A stretch of DNA of 22,244 bases from the NCBI GenBank assembly GCA_023393045.1, contig JAEWMV010000196.1:1-22244 (forward strand), given 5' to 3'. The notes beneath the pieces were generated by a model, which was given only the letters and a program-made list of their open reading frames with translations, was not told the DNA's origin and did not search any database. This DNA comes from Bacillota bacterium. Lineage in GTDB: Bacteria > Bacillota > Clostridia > Christensenellales > CAG-138. Shown one piece after another: positions 1 to 5,610 of this stretch (within the stretch, counting starts at the first letter, position 1; the number at the start of each line of letters is the position of its first letter). The translations under genes were made by a program, and so were the position numbers.

Positions 1-60
1 TTCCACGACCGTCCGCCCCTCGTAGCCGAGGGAGACATCCCGCACAGTCAACAACGCCAT
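1..60 (-). CDS. znuC: Zinc ABC transporter ATP-binding protein, N-terminal fragment
   Basis: Only the first 20 codons are inside the window; the gene continues off the left edge. The reading MALLTVRDVSLGYEGRTVVE is the usual first beta strand of an ABC ATPase, ending before the Walker A loop. The ATG at 58-60 is preceded by a GGAAAGGA-type ribosome binding site and lies 17 bases after the znuA stop, so the two are likely co-transcribed. The ZnuC assignment rests on the neighbouring znuA and Fur-type genes, because the fragment itself only shows the ABC ATPase family. Confidence 0.75.
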   Translation of the reverse strand, partial: MALLTVRDVSLGYEGRTVVE

Positions 61-77
61 AGTTCTTTCCTTTCCGC

Positions 78-1097
78 TCAGCCGAGCGCCTCGCGCAGCA
101 CCTCAAGATTGCTCTGCATGACCGCAAGGTACGTTTTGCCCCCGGCGGCCTGCTCGCCCGTTACGGACTGCAAAGAGTCCATCACGAGCACCGGCCTCTC
201 CGGATTGGCCGTGTTTTCCAATATCGCCCCGGCAAGCTTTTGATCAGAGCCTTCTATAACAAGCACGGCGGGCAGCTGCAGTTCGTCCATTTTGTTGGCG
301 AGGAACACGACGGTTTCAAAGCTCGCCTCCGTTTCCGCGGAACAACCCACGAAGGCGGCGTAATACGTCAAGGCGTAATCGTCAACGAGATAGCGGAACG
401 GGAAGCGGTCGCCAAAGAGCACCGTCTTCAGGCTTGCCTGCCCCACGGCGCTTGCGTATTCCCCGTCGAGCGCGTCCAACTCCGCCGCGTATGCTTCGTC
501 GTTCGCCCTGTACGCGTCCGCATTGTCCGCATCCAGCGAACTGAGCGCGTCCGCGATGGCCGCGCAGCAGAGTTTGGCGTTTTTGAGGGAGAGCCAGACA
601 TGCTCGTCGAACTCATGCTCCTCATCCTCATGTTCTTCGCCTTCGTGTTCCTCACCCTCGTGCTCTTCGTCCTCGTGTTCGTGCTCCTCGGCCTCCATGC
701 CCTCAACGATTTCCTCCTCCTTGACGGCCTCCCCGAGCGCCTCCATGAGGTTGAGCGCAATCCTGTCCGGGTTGCCGGACTCTGCGAGCGCGTCCTCCAC
801 CCACGCGTCGGATTCCCCGCCCACGTAGATGAACAGGTCGCAGTCGGAAACCTTGAGGATGTCCTCGGCGGTGGGCTGGTAGCTGTGCAGATCCACGCCG
901 CTGTCCAGTAGAAGCGTCAGCTCCGCGTTTCCGGCGAGGTCGCCCATAATCTGGCGCACCCAGTCATACTGCGGAAAAATCGTGCATACGATGCGAAGGC
1001 TCTCCTCCCCGCCCTCGCCCGAGGGCTTGTTGGAGCAGCCGAATAAGCCCGCGGCAAGCAGCAGGGACAGCATCAGCGCAATGAATTTCTTTTTCAT
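78..1097 (-). CDS. znuA: Zinc-binding lipoprotein of an ABC importer (ZnuA/AdcA type)
   Basis: This is the extracellular solute-binding protein that captures zinc (possibly manganese) for an ABC importer. The start at 1097 is chosen because a GGGAGGA ribosome binding site precedes it and the protein then begins with a lipoprotein signal (MKKKFIALML, lipobox LFGC, Cys21); an upstream extension in frame has neither. Of 339 residues, the cluster A-I hallmarks are visible: DLHSYQPT with the first metal histidine, a long acidic His/Glu-rich loop of EEHE-type repeats, then DEHVWLS with the second histidine. The third ligand position reads FGDRFPFRYL, with Asp where E. coli ZnuA has His. The C-terminal lobe has the conserved EGSDQK-type segment. 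The gene follows the two-helix protein and precedes znuC. The Asp is not unusual in Gram-positive relatives as I recall them; metal preference cannot be settled here. Confidence 0.9.
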   Translation of the reverse strand: MKKKFIALMLSLLLAAGLFGCSNKPSGEGGEESLRIVCTIFPQYDWVRQIMGDLAGNAELTLLLDSGVDLHSYQPTAEDILKVSDCDLFIYVGGESDAWVEDALAESGNPDRIALNLMEALGEAVKEEEIVEGMEAEEHEHEDEEHEGEEHEGEEHEDEEHEFDEHVWLSLKNAKLCCAAIADALSSLDADNADAYRANDEAYAAELDALDGEYASAVGQASLKTVLFGDRFPFRYLVDDYALTYYAAFVGCSAETEASFETVVFLANKMDELQLPAVLVIEGSDQKLAGAILENTANPERPVLVMDSLQSVTGEQAAGGKTYLAVMQSNLEVLREALG

Positions 1098-1224
1098 AAA
1101 ATGTATCCTCCCATAAAGCGCAATTGAAATAAGCAAGTCGGCAAAACAAGCCGGCGTCCACAACCCGATAATACGGAACAAGCCTGCCTGTGGGGCAGAC
1201 GGACGTCTGCTTATGCGATTTTGC
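1098..1224 (-). other. Intergenic gap ahead of znuA with an inverted repeat
   Basis: The 127 bases between the small membrane protein gene and znuA hold a perfect inverted repeat, GCAGAC-GGAC-GTCTGC (1195-1210), overlapping a second possible hairpin CTGCC-TGTG-GGGCAG. Neither is followed by a T run on the minus strand, so a true terminator is not supported. I see no good -35/-10 pair and no copy of the Fur-type palindrome found upstream of the regulator gene. Read-through from the regulator promoter, perhaps with processing here, is the simplest reading. Confidence 0.4.
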
Positions 1225-1518
1225 TCAATTGCTCAGCTTGACCTTCAGGGAGACGGGCGTGGGCGCGCGCAAAAGCTTTGCGGCCAGGGTCCGGACGGAA
1301 GAGTTTTCAGAAACAGACAGGAATAAAAACGGGGCGGCAGCGATGAGCGCCAGCTTTTCGGTAATAAGCCGGACGCATATCTGTATGTTGCGGCAGATTG
1401 AACAGCCCGCGCCCACGCAGTCGTGATGCGCCTCGACGAGGATGTAGGCGAGAGAAAGCGCGAAAGTCAGCGCAAGCGCAACGCCCAATGCAAGCGCGAG
1501 TATTCTTTTACCTTTCAT
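1225..1518 (-). CDS. Small two-helix membrane protein with Cys/His loop, zinc locus
   Basis: A 97-residue protein of unknown function. The start at 1518 follows a strong AAGGAGGGGG ribosome binding site, 25 bases after the stop of the Fur-type gene. Residues about 5-25 form a hydrophobic helix or uncleaved signal, followed by EAHHDCVGAGCSICRNIQIC, a dense His2/Cys4 segment predicted outside the membrane, then a second hydrophobic stretch (about 57-72) and a short basic tail. The position between a metal regulator and a zinc importer suggests a role in metal handling or sensing. I recall similar small proteins beside zinc transport genes in other Clostridia, but I know of no tested function. 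Confidence 0.75.
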   Translation of the reverse strand: MKGKRILALALGVALALTFALSLAYILVEAHHDCVGAGCSICRNIQICVRLITEKLALIAAAPFLFLSVSENSSVRTLAAKLLRAPTPVSLKVKLSN

Positions 1519-1543
1519 CCGGCCCCCTCCTTTCCCGATCCAA

Positions 1544-1948
1544 TCAGGGCGCGTTGCGCCTGCAAGCGGCGCATGCGCCGTAGAGCACGGTGCTGCCCGC
1601 GTCGATGCGGAAGCTTTCATCCGCGACGACCGCGCGCAGCACGGCGTCCGAAAGCGTTTCATTCATATGCAAAAGGCGTCCGCAGCGGGTGCATTTCATA
1701 TGCAGGTGCGCGGCGCACGCCGCGTCCCCCGCGTAGCGGTAGAGCGCGGTTTTTCCGTCCTCCCCCATCAGCCGCGATACGGCGCCCTCCCCGGCGAGCC
1801 GCGCAAGGTTCCTGTAAACCGCGCTGGCGCTGATCCCCTCGGCGCTGCCGAGCCGTTCGCACAGCTCCTTCGCCGAAAACGGCTCGTCCGCGCGCTCCAT
1901 CAGATAAGCGAGCAATGCCTGCCGCTGCCGCGTGTTGTACGCCTTCAT
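1544..1948 (-). CDS. Fur-family metal-responsive regulator, probably Zur
   Basis: A 134-residue DNA-binding repressor of the Fur superfamily. The N-terminal winged helix covers about residues 1-75 (RQRQALLAYL, FSAKELCERL, SASAVYRNLARL as recognition helix). The C-terminal dimerisation half has CTRCGRL and CAACR, the two CxxC pairs that hold the structural zinc in this family, and a HLHMKC metal-site segment. The start at 1948 is chosen for its GGAGG site and because it begins just before the conserved helix. It heads the minus-strand zinc operon, so Zur is the most likely member; Fur or PerR remain possible. Its promoter overlaps a palindrome, which suggests autorepression. Confidence 0.88.
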   Translation of the reverse strand: MKAYNTRQRQALLAYLMERADEPFSAKELCERLGSAEGISASAVYRNLARLAGEGAVSRLMGEDGKTALYRYAGDAACAAHLHMKCTRCGRLLHMNETLSDAVLRAVVADESFRIDAGSTVLYGACAACRRNAP

Positions 1949-1963
1949 TTCGCCTCCATAATA

Positions 1964-1978
1964 TGCGAACAATTCGCA
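1964..1978 (-). promoter_or_regulatory. Fur-family operator (TGCGAA-N3-TTCGCA)
   Basis: A perfect 6+3+6 inverted repeat (TGCGAA CAA TTCGCA on the plus strand), partly extended on both sides (ATATGCGAA / TTCGCAAAT). It lies directly downstream of the -10 box of the Fur-type gene, over the likely transcription start, where a bound dimer would block transcription. Size and symmetry suit the Fur/Zur/PerR family. Which metal it answers to is inferred from the operon. Confidence 0.7.
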
Positions 1979-1982
1979 AATC

Positions 1983-2011
1983 ATGATAGCACGCACAGGG
2001 CTGCCCGTCAA
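1983..2011 (-). promoter_or_regulatory. Promoter of the zinc-regulator operon
   Basis: On the minus strand, TTGACG (2006-2011) and TATCAT (1983-1988) are separated by exactly 17 bases, a near-consensus housekeeping promoter. The start of transcription should fall within the palindrome at 1964-1978, leaving a short leader that carries the GGAGG site. Confidence 0.8.
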
Positions 2012-2047
2012 GAAGACATTCCCGTCGAAAAAAGGCGGGTGACGCGC

Positions 2048-2065
2048 AAAAAACGGCCCGCGCCG
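2048..2065 (-). terminator. Possible terminator of the GyrI-like gene
   Basis: On the minus strand a short stem CGGC-GCGG-GCCG is followed by six T. It lies 55 bases past the stop at 2120 and before the next promoter at 2011. The stem is only 4 bp, so the call is tentative. Confidence 0.45.
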
Positions 2066-2119
2066 GAGGATATCCGTGCGAAGGCCGCCGCTTGTTCAGA
2101 TATTGTTAACGATCTGTTC

Positions 2120-2929
2120 TCAATTCTCCTCGTCCTCCTCGCGCTTCTTGCGCAGGTCCTCGCGGCGCTTTGCGATGTAGGCATAGATGAAATAGCCCAG
2201 CGCGCCGCCGACAAGTATGTAGAGAAGGGCGTTTTCGCCCGAACCCGCGAGCAGCATGCCTCCCACCGCTCCCACACTCACGAAGAGCACGGCGAGCATA
2301 TTGTCCCTGCGCTGGGGCAGCCCTCTCGAGGGATCCATGGGCTTGACGGGCACGAGTATTTCGCACTGGTAATCAGCGGCGTCCATATCGCCAAAGGGAT
2401 AGTTTTCTATTTCGGCGCCCGGGGCCGCATCGTAGGCGAAGCTCGCCTTGGGCAGCCATGTGCCGTATATGTAGCTCCACTGCTTGGCTATGGCCTCGTG
2501 CGCGGGTCCCGTGCAGGGGAATACGGCGCACTGGCGCACGGGCACGTCGATCTGCTCATACCCTTCCGGAAGCTCCGCGTCCGGCGCAACCTCGATGGCG
2601 ATCCAATAATCGTACTCCCGCCCCTTGAAGTTGGTGCATGCGGCGGAAAAGCCCTTCGCCCCGGGGCGCGCGATGGCGCGAAGCGCGTCCAGCGTGCCGT
2701 CCTCGCGGCAGGCGTTCCAGAAAGCGCGCACCTGCACCTCATTCTTCTCGTTCTTGGTATTGATCCTCGTGCGTTTGCCGAAATAGAGCGCGGCGGATAT
2801 ATGAAAAACGTTCTCCGTCACATGCTCGAAAGCCCCGGCGACGCCGACGGGCAGATAGGACGGCTCCTCCTTCACCACGGGGACAGCCGCCGCCGAATCC
2901 TTCGCTGAATCCTTCTTTTTACCGAACAT
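2120..2929 (-). CDS. Membrane-anchored GyrI-like (AraC effector-binding) domain protein
   Basis: A 269-residue protein. The start at 2929 follows AAGGAG. After a Lys/Ala-rich N-terminus, residues about 30-185 match the GyrI-like/AraC effector-binding fold, including YDYWIAIEV, LPEGYEQIDVPV, CAVFPCTGP, and WSYIYGTWLPKASF with a Glu-rich end. Proteins with this fold bind small, often cationic, aromatic molecules. Residues about 212-250 form two hydrophobic helices (VLFVSVGAVGGMLLA and ALLYILVGGALGYFIYAYI), followed by a charged tail. There is no DNA-binding domain, so this is not a classical regulator; a ligand-binding or detoxification protein held at the membrane is an inference. It is transcribed divergently from the ATP-grasp gene. 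Confidence 0.75.
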   Translation of the reverse strand: MFGKKKDSAKDSAAAVPVVKEEPSYLPVGVAGAFEHVTENVFHISAALYFGKRTRINTKNEKNEVQVRAFWNACREDGTLDALRAIARPGAKGFSAACTNFKGREYDYWIAIEVAPDAELPEGYEQIDVPVRQCAVFPCTGPAHEAIAKQWSYIYGTWLPKASFAYDAAPGAEIENYPFGDMDAADYQCEILVPVKPMDPSRGLPQRRDNMLAVLFVSVGAVGGMLLAGSGENALLYILVGGALGYFIYAYIAKRREDLRKKREEDEEN

Positions 2930-2956
2930 CTTAAGGCTCCTTTTCAAATTACATCC

Positions 2957-2985
2957 ATGATAGCGCACGGCGGGGCGCGCGTCAA
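2957..2985 (-). promoter_or_regulatory. Promoter of the GyrI-like gene
   Basis: TTGACG (2980-2985) and TATCAT (2957-2962) with 17 bases between them on the minus strand, the same two hexamers as the zinc-regulator promoter. It leaves a short leader with an AAGGAG site. Confidence 0.8.
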
Positions 2986-2994
2986 TCGGACGGA

Positions 2995-3023
2995 TTGAAT
3001 TCGCCCATTTCCTATGTTATAGT
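2995..3023 (+). promoter_or_regulatory. Promoter giving a leaderless ATP-grasp mRNA
   Basis: TTGAAT (2995-3000) and TATAGT (3018-3023), 17 bases apart. The -10 box ends six bases before the ATG at 3030, so transcription should begin at or next to the A of the start codon. The stretch between contains no ribosome binding site. Back to back with the minus-strand promoter at 2957-2985. Confidence 0.75.
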
Positions 3024-3029
3024 TGCGCT

Positions 3030-3920
3030 ATGGCAAAGACAGGTTTTTTAATTACCAACGGCTTCCTCGAGAGCGGCAAGTTCGACGCGCTCTACTCTGC
3101 GCTTTCTTCCTCGGCGCGCGCGCACGGCCTCGCGCTTTGCCGCCGCACGAACATAGAGCTGATGACGGACGCGGCCAACAACGTGCAGTTCCTCGCGCCT
3201 GATCTTGCGGATTTTGCCGTGTTCTGGGATAAGGACGTGCGCCTCGCGCGGCTTCTGGAGGCACGCGGCATGCGCCTTTACAACTCCGCCGCCGCGATAG
3301 AAGTGTGTGACGACAAGGCGCTCACGCACATCGCGCTCGCGGGCAAAGTGCCCATGCCAAAGACCGTTTTGGTCCCCCTCACCTTCCCGCGCGTGGGCTA
3401 TACGCGCGACGGTTTCCTCGGGGATATCGCCGCTTACCTCGGCTTCCCCTTCGTGATAAAGGAATGCTTCGGCTCCTTCGGGGCGCAGGTGTACCTCGCG
3501 CACGATATGGACGAGGCGCGAGTGCTGCTTCAGAAAACCGCGGGTTCCGCCGCCCTGGCGCAGGAATTCGTCAAAAGCTCCTTCGGGCGCGACGCGCGGC
3601 TCTACATGGTGGGCGGGCGCTGCGTGGCGGCGATGCTGCGCTATAACGACGCAGGCGATTTCCGCGCCAACATCGCGCTGGGCGGCCACGCCGAGGCGTA
3701 TTTCCCAAGCGATGAGGAGAAGGAAGTCGCCGCGCGCGCGTGCGCGCTGATGGGCCTCGACTTCGCGGGCGTGGACCTGCTCTTCGGCGAAAACGGCGCG
3801 CTGCTGTGCGAGGTGAACTCAAACGCCCATTTCGCGGGCATTGCCGAGGCCACAGGCGTCGACATCGCAGGCGAGATCATGCGCCACATCGCCGCGCGGG
3901 AATGTATCCATTCTGCATAA
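3030..3920 (+). CDS. ATP-grasp ligase, RimK/CofF-like
   Basis: A 296-residue carboxylate-amine ligase that would couple ATP use to peptide-like bond formation. The N-terminal pre-ATP domain (1-90) ends with NSAAAIEVCDDKALTH, typical of RimK-type proteins. The ATP-grasp domain follows: FVIKECFGSFG (Lys144 and the glycine loop), QEFVKSSFGRDARLYMVGG, DFRANIALGG, and the metal ligands in GVDLLF (Asp249) and EVNSNAHF (Glu261, Asn263). RimK relatives add glutamate to proteins, coenzyme F420 or other acids; the substrate here is unknown. The gene sits just upstream of metF on the same strand, which could hint at folate, but a separate promoter-like region lies between. No ribosome binding site is present, in keeping with a leaderless message. 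Confidence 0.82.
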   Translation: MAKTGFLITNGFLESGKFDALYSALSSSARAHGLALCRRTNIELMTDAANNVQFLAPDLADFAVFWDKDVRLARLLEARGMRLYNSAAAIEVCDDKALTHIALAGKVPMPKTVLVPLTFPRVGYTRDGFLGDIAAYLGFPFVIKECFGSFGAQVYLAHDMDEARVLLQKTAGSAALAQEFVKSSFGRDARLYMVGGRCVAAMLRYNDAGDFRANIALGGHAEAYFPSDEEKEVAARACALMGLDFAGVDLLFGENGALLCEVNSNAHFAGIAEATGVDIAGEIMRHIAARECIHSA

Positions 3921-4041
3921 AAAACCGGTTTTCCCAAAGAACCGCGTATGATATAATGATATATTATCAACCGGAAAGGTACAGCGCTGCACTGCGGTGA
4001 TTCGCCGCGAGGGCGCAAACGCGCGCAGCAGGAATTCGCCA
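3921..4041 (+). promoter_or_regulatory. metF upstream region: -10 box and foldable leader
   Basis: TATAAT lies at 3952-3957 with only a poor -35 (TTTTCC) 17 bases before it. Downstream, three hairpins could form a closed unit: outer GCTGC/GCAGC (3986-3990 with 4025-4029), GCGGTG-ATT-CGCCGC (3994-4008) and GCGC-AAAC-GCGC (4013-4024). The 3' arm of the outer stem overlaps the weak ribosome binding site (AGCAGGA) of metF. It does not match a riboswitch class I recognise. Confidence 0.4.
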
Positions 4042-4908
4042 ATGAAGCTCACGGAAATATTCGACACAAAAAAGGCCTCGCTCTCCTTCGAGGTGTTCCC
4101 GCCCAAGAACAGCGCGAACTACGAGAGCATACGCGCGGCCGCGGAGGAGATTGCCACGCTCTCCCCAAGCTTTATGAGCGTGACCTACGGCGCGGGCGGC
4201 GGCACGAGCGATTATACCGTGTCCATCGCGGCAGACATACAGGAAAAGTTCCGCCTGCCGGTGCTTGCGCACTTAAGCTGCATCAACGCCACGCGCGAGG
4301 GCGTGCGCGCACAGCTTGACGCCATGCGAAGCGCCGGTATCGACAATGTGCTGGCGCTTCGCGGCGACCTCGCGCCGGGCGACGCACCCCGGGAGGACTG
4401 GCAGTACCGCTATGCGGGCGAGCTCGTGCGGGAAATCGCAGACTACGGCGGCTTTTGCATAGGCGGCGCGTGCTACCCCGAGGGGCACACCGAATCCCCC
4501 TCGCAACGGGAGGACATCCGCCATCTCAAGGAAAAGGTGGACGCGGGCTGCGCCTTCCTCACCACGCAGATGTTTTTTGATAACAACGTGCTTTATAATT
4601 TCCTCTTCAAGGCGCGGGACGCGGGCATACAGGTGCCCATCGTCGCGGGCATCATGCCCGTGACCAGCGCCTCGCAGATACGGCGCATCGTCGCCCTTTC
4701 TGGCACTGTGCTGCCTCAACGTTTTCGCTATATACTCGACCGCTTCGGCGACAACCCCGCCACCATGCGCCAGGCGGGCATCGCCTACGCCACGGAGCAG
4801 ATCGTGGACTTGTTTGCCAACGGGATTTCCGCCGTGCATGTGTATTCCATGAACAACCCCTTCGTCGCGCGCAGAATCCGAGAAAACCTTTCCGAAATCA
4901 TACGATGA
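4042..4908 (+). CDS. metF: Methylenetetrahydrofolate reductase
   Basis: MetF reduces 5,10-methylene-tetrahydrofolate to 5-methyl-tetrahydrofolate, the methyl donor for MetH. The 288-residue product is of the usual length for the FAD-dependent family. Hallmarks in order: LSFEVFPPKN (N-terminal strand with the catalytic Glu), SVTYGAGGGTS, LAHLSCIN, LALRGDLAPGD, GGACYPEGHTES, FLTTQMFFDN, and PIVAGIMPV. I chose the ATG at 4042 because MKLTEIF directly before the FEVFPPK strand matches the family, whereas the in-frame GTG at 3997 adds an unrelated 15-residue extension. The stop overlaps the next start (ATGA), so translation of the MetH reactivation protein is probably coupled. Confidence 0.93.
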   Translation: MKLTEIFDTKKASLSFEVFPPKNSANYESIRAAAEEIATLSPSFMSVTYGAGGGTSDYTVSIAADIQEKFRLPVLAHLSCINATREGVRAQLDAMRSAGIDNVLALRGDLAPGDAPREDWQYRYAGELVREIADYGGFCIGGACYPEGHTESPSQREDIRHLKEKVDAGCAFLTTQMFFDNNVLYNFLFKARDAGIQVPIVAGIMPVTSASQIRRIVALSGTVLPQRFRYILDRFGDNPATMRQAGIAYATEQIVDLFANGISAVHVYSMNNPFVARRIRENLSEIIR

Positions 4909-5594
4909 GCGGACCGCTTGCAATACGGCGCGCCGCGCGCGCGGCGGCGGAGGTGACAATCCCGCTTGCGGACGTGCTGCGCTATATGGGCGCGAAAAAC
5001 GCGCAGGCGGACGCGGCGCTCACGGCGCTGGCGGAAGAAGGCCGCGCGCTTTTTCAAAATGCGGCGCGCTACGCGGCGTGCTTCGTGAAGCTGCCCGTTG
5101 CGATAGAGGGCGATACCCTCGATTTCGGCGCGCTCACGCTCGGGAGCAAGGCCCTCGCCCGGAACCTTTACGGATGCGGGGAAGCGATACTCTTCGCCGC
5201 CACGGCGGGCATGGAGGCGGAGCGGCAAAGGCAGCGCGCCGCCGTGACCTCCCCCGCGCTCGCCCTCGCGCTGGACGCGGCGGGCACGGCCGGGATTGAA
5301 GCGTTTTGCGACATGCTCTGCGAGGAATGGGCGAAGGAAAACGAGCCGCTTCTTATGTGCCCCCGCTTCAGCCCCGGCTACGGGGATTTGCCGCTGGACG
5401 CGCAGGCGCCCCTTTTGAACCTGCTCGACGCCCGAAAGCTCATAGGCATCACGCTGACCGAAACGCTCATGATGATTCCGCAAAAATCCGTGAGCGCCAT
5501 CGTTGGCATAGGCAAGGCCGCCTGCGCCAAAATAGAAAACGGCTGCGCAGGCTGCAATCAGCCGGATTGCGTCTTTTGCGCGCACCGGCGATAA
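4905..5594 (+). CDS. Free-standing MetH reactivation (AdoMet-binding) domain protein
   Basis: A 229-residue protein resembling the C-terminal activation domain of cobalamin-dependent methionine synthase. In long MetH enzymes this domain binds AdoMet and remethylates cobalamin that has become oxidised to Cob(II). The signature RFSPGYGDLPLDAQ, then LDARKLIGITLTE and MMIPQKSVSAIVGIG, corresponds to the RxxxGYG AdoMet-binding region and the following helices. The C-terminus has a compact Cys set, CAGCNQPDCVFC, that is not part of E. coli MetH. The gene lies directly before metH, which lacks this domain, so it should act in trans, as known for the split Thermotoga maritima enzyme. The Cys cluster may bind a metal or Fe-S centre; that is inference. 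Confidence 0.85.
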   Translation: MSGPLAIRRAARAAAEVTIPLADVLRYMGAKNAQADAALTALAEEGRALFQNAARYAACFVKLPVAIEGDTLDFGALTLGSKALARNLYGCGEAILFAATAGMEAERQRQRAAVTSPALALALDAAGTAGIEAFCDMLCEEWAKENEPLLMCPRFSPGYGDLPLDAQAPLLNLLDARKLIGITLTETLMMIPQKSVSAIVGIGKAACAKIENGCAGCNQPDCVFCAHRR

Positions 5595-5610
5595 GGAGAA
5601 CACATACCGC

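Noticed and set aside
600..700. Short tandem DNA repeat taken as a CRISPR or mobile-element repeat
   Set aside because: It encodes the His/Glu-rich loop of ZnuA in frame; the units are only about 15-18 bases without spacers.
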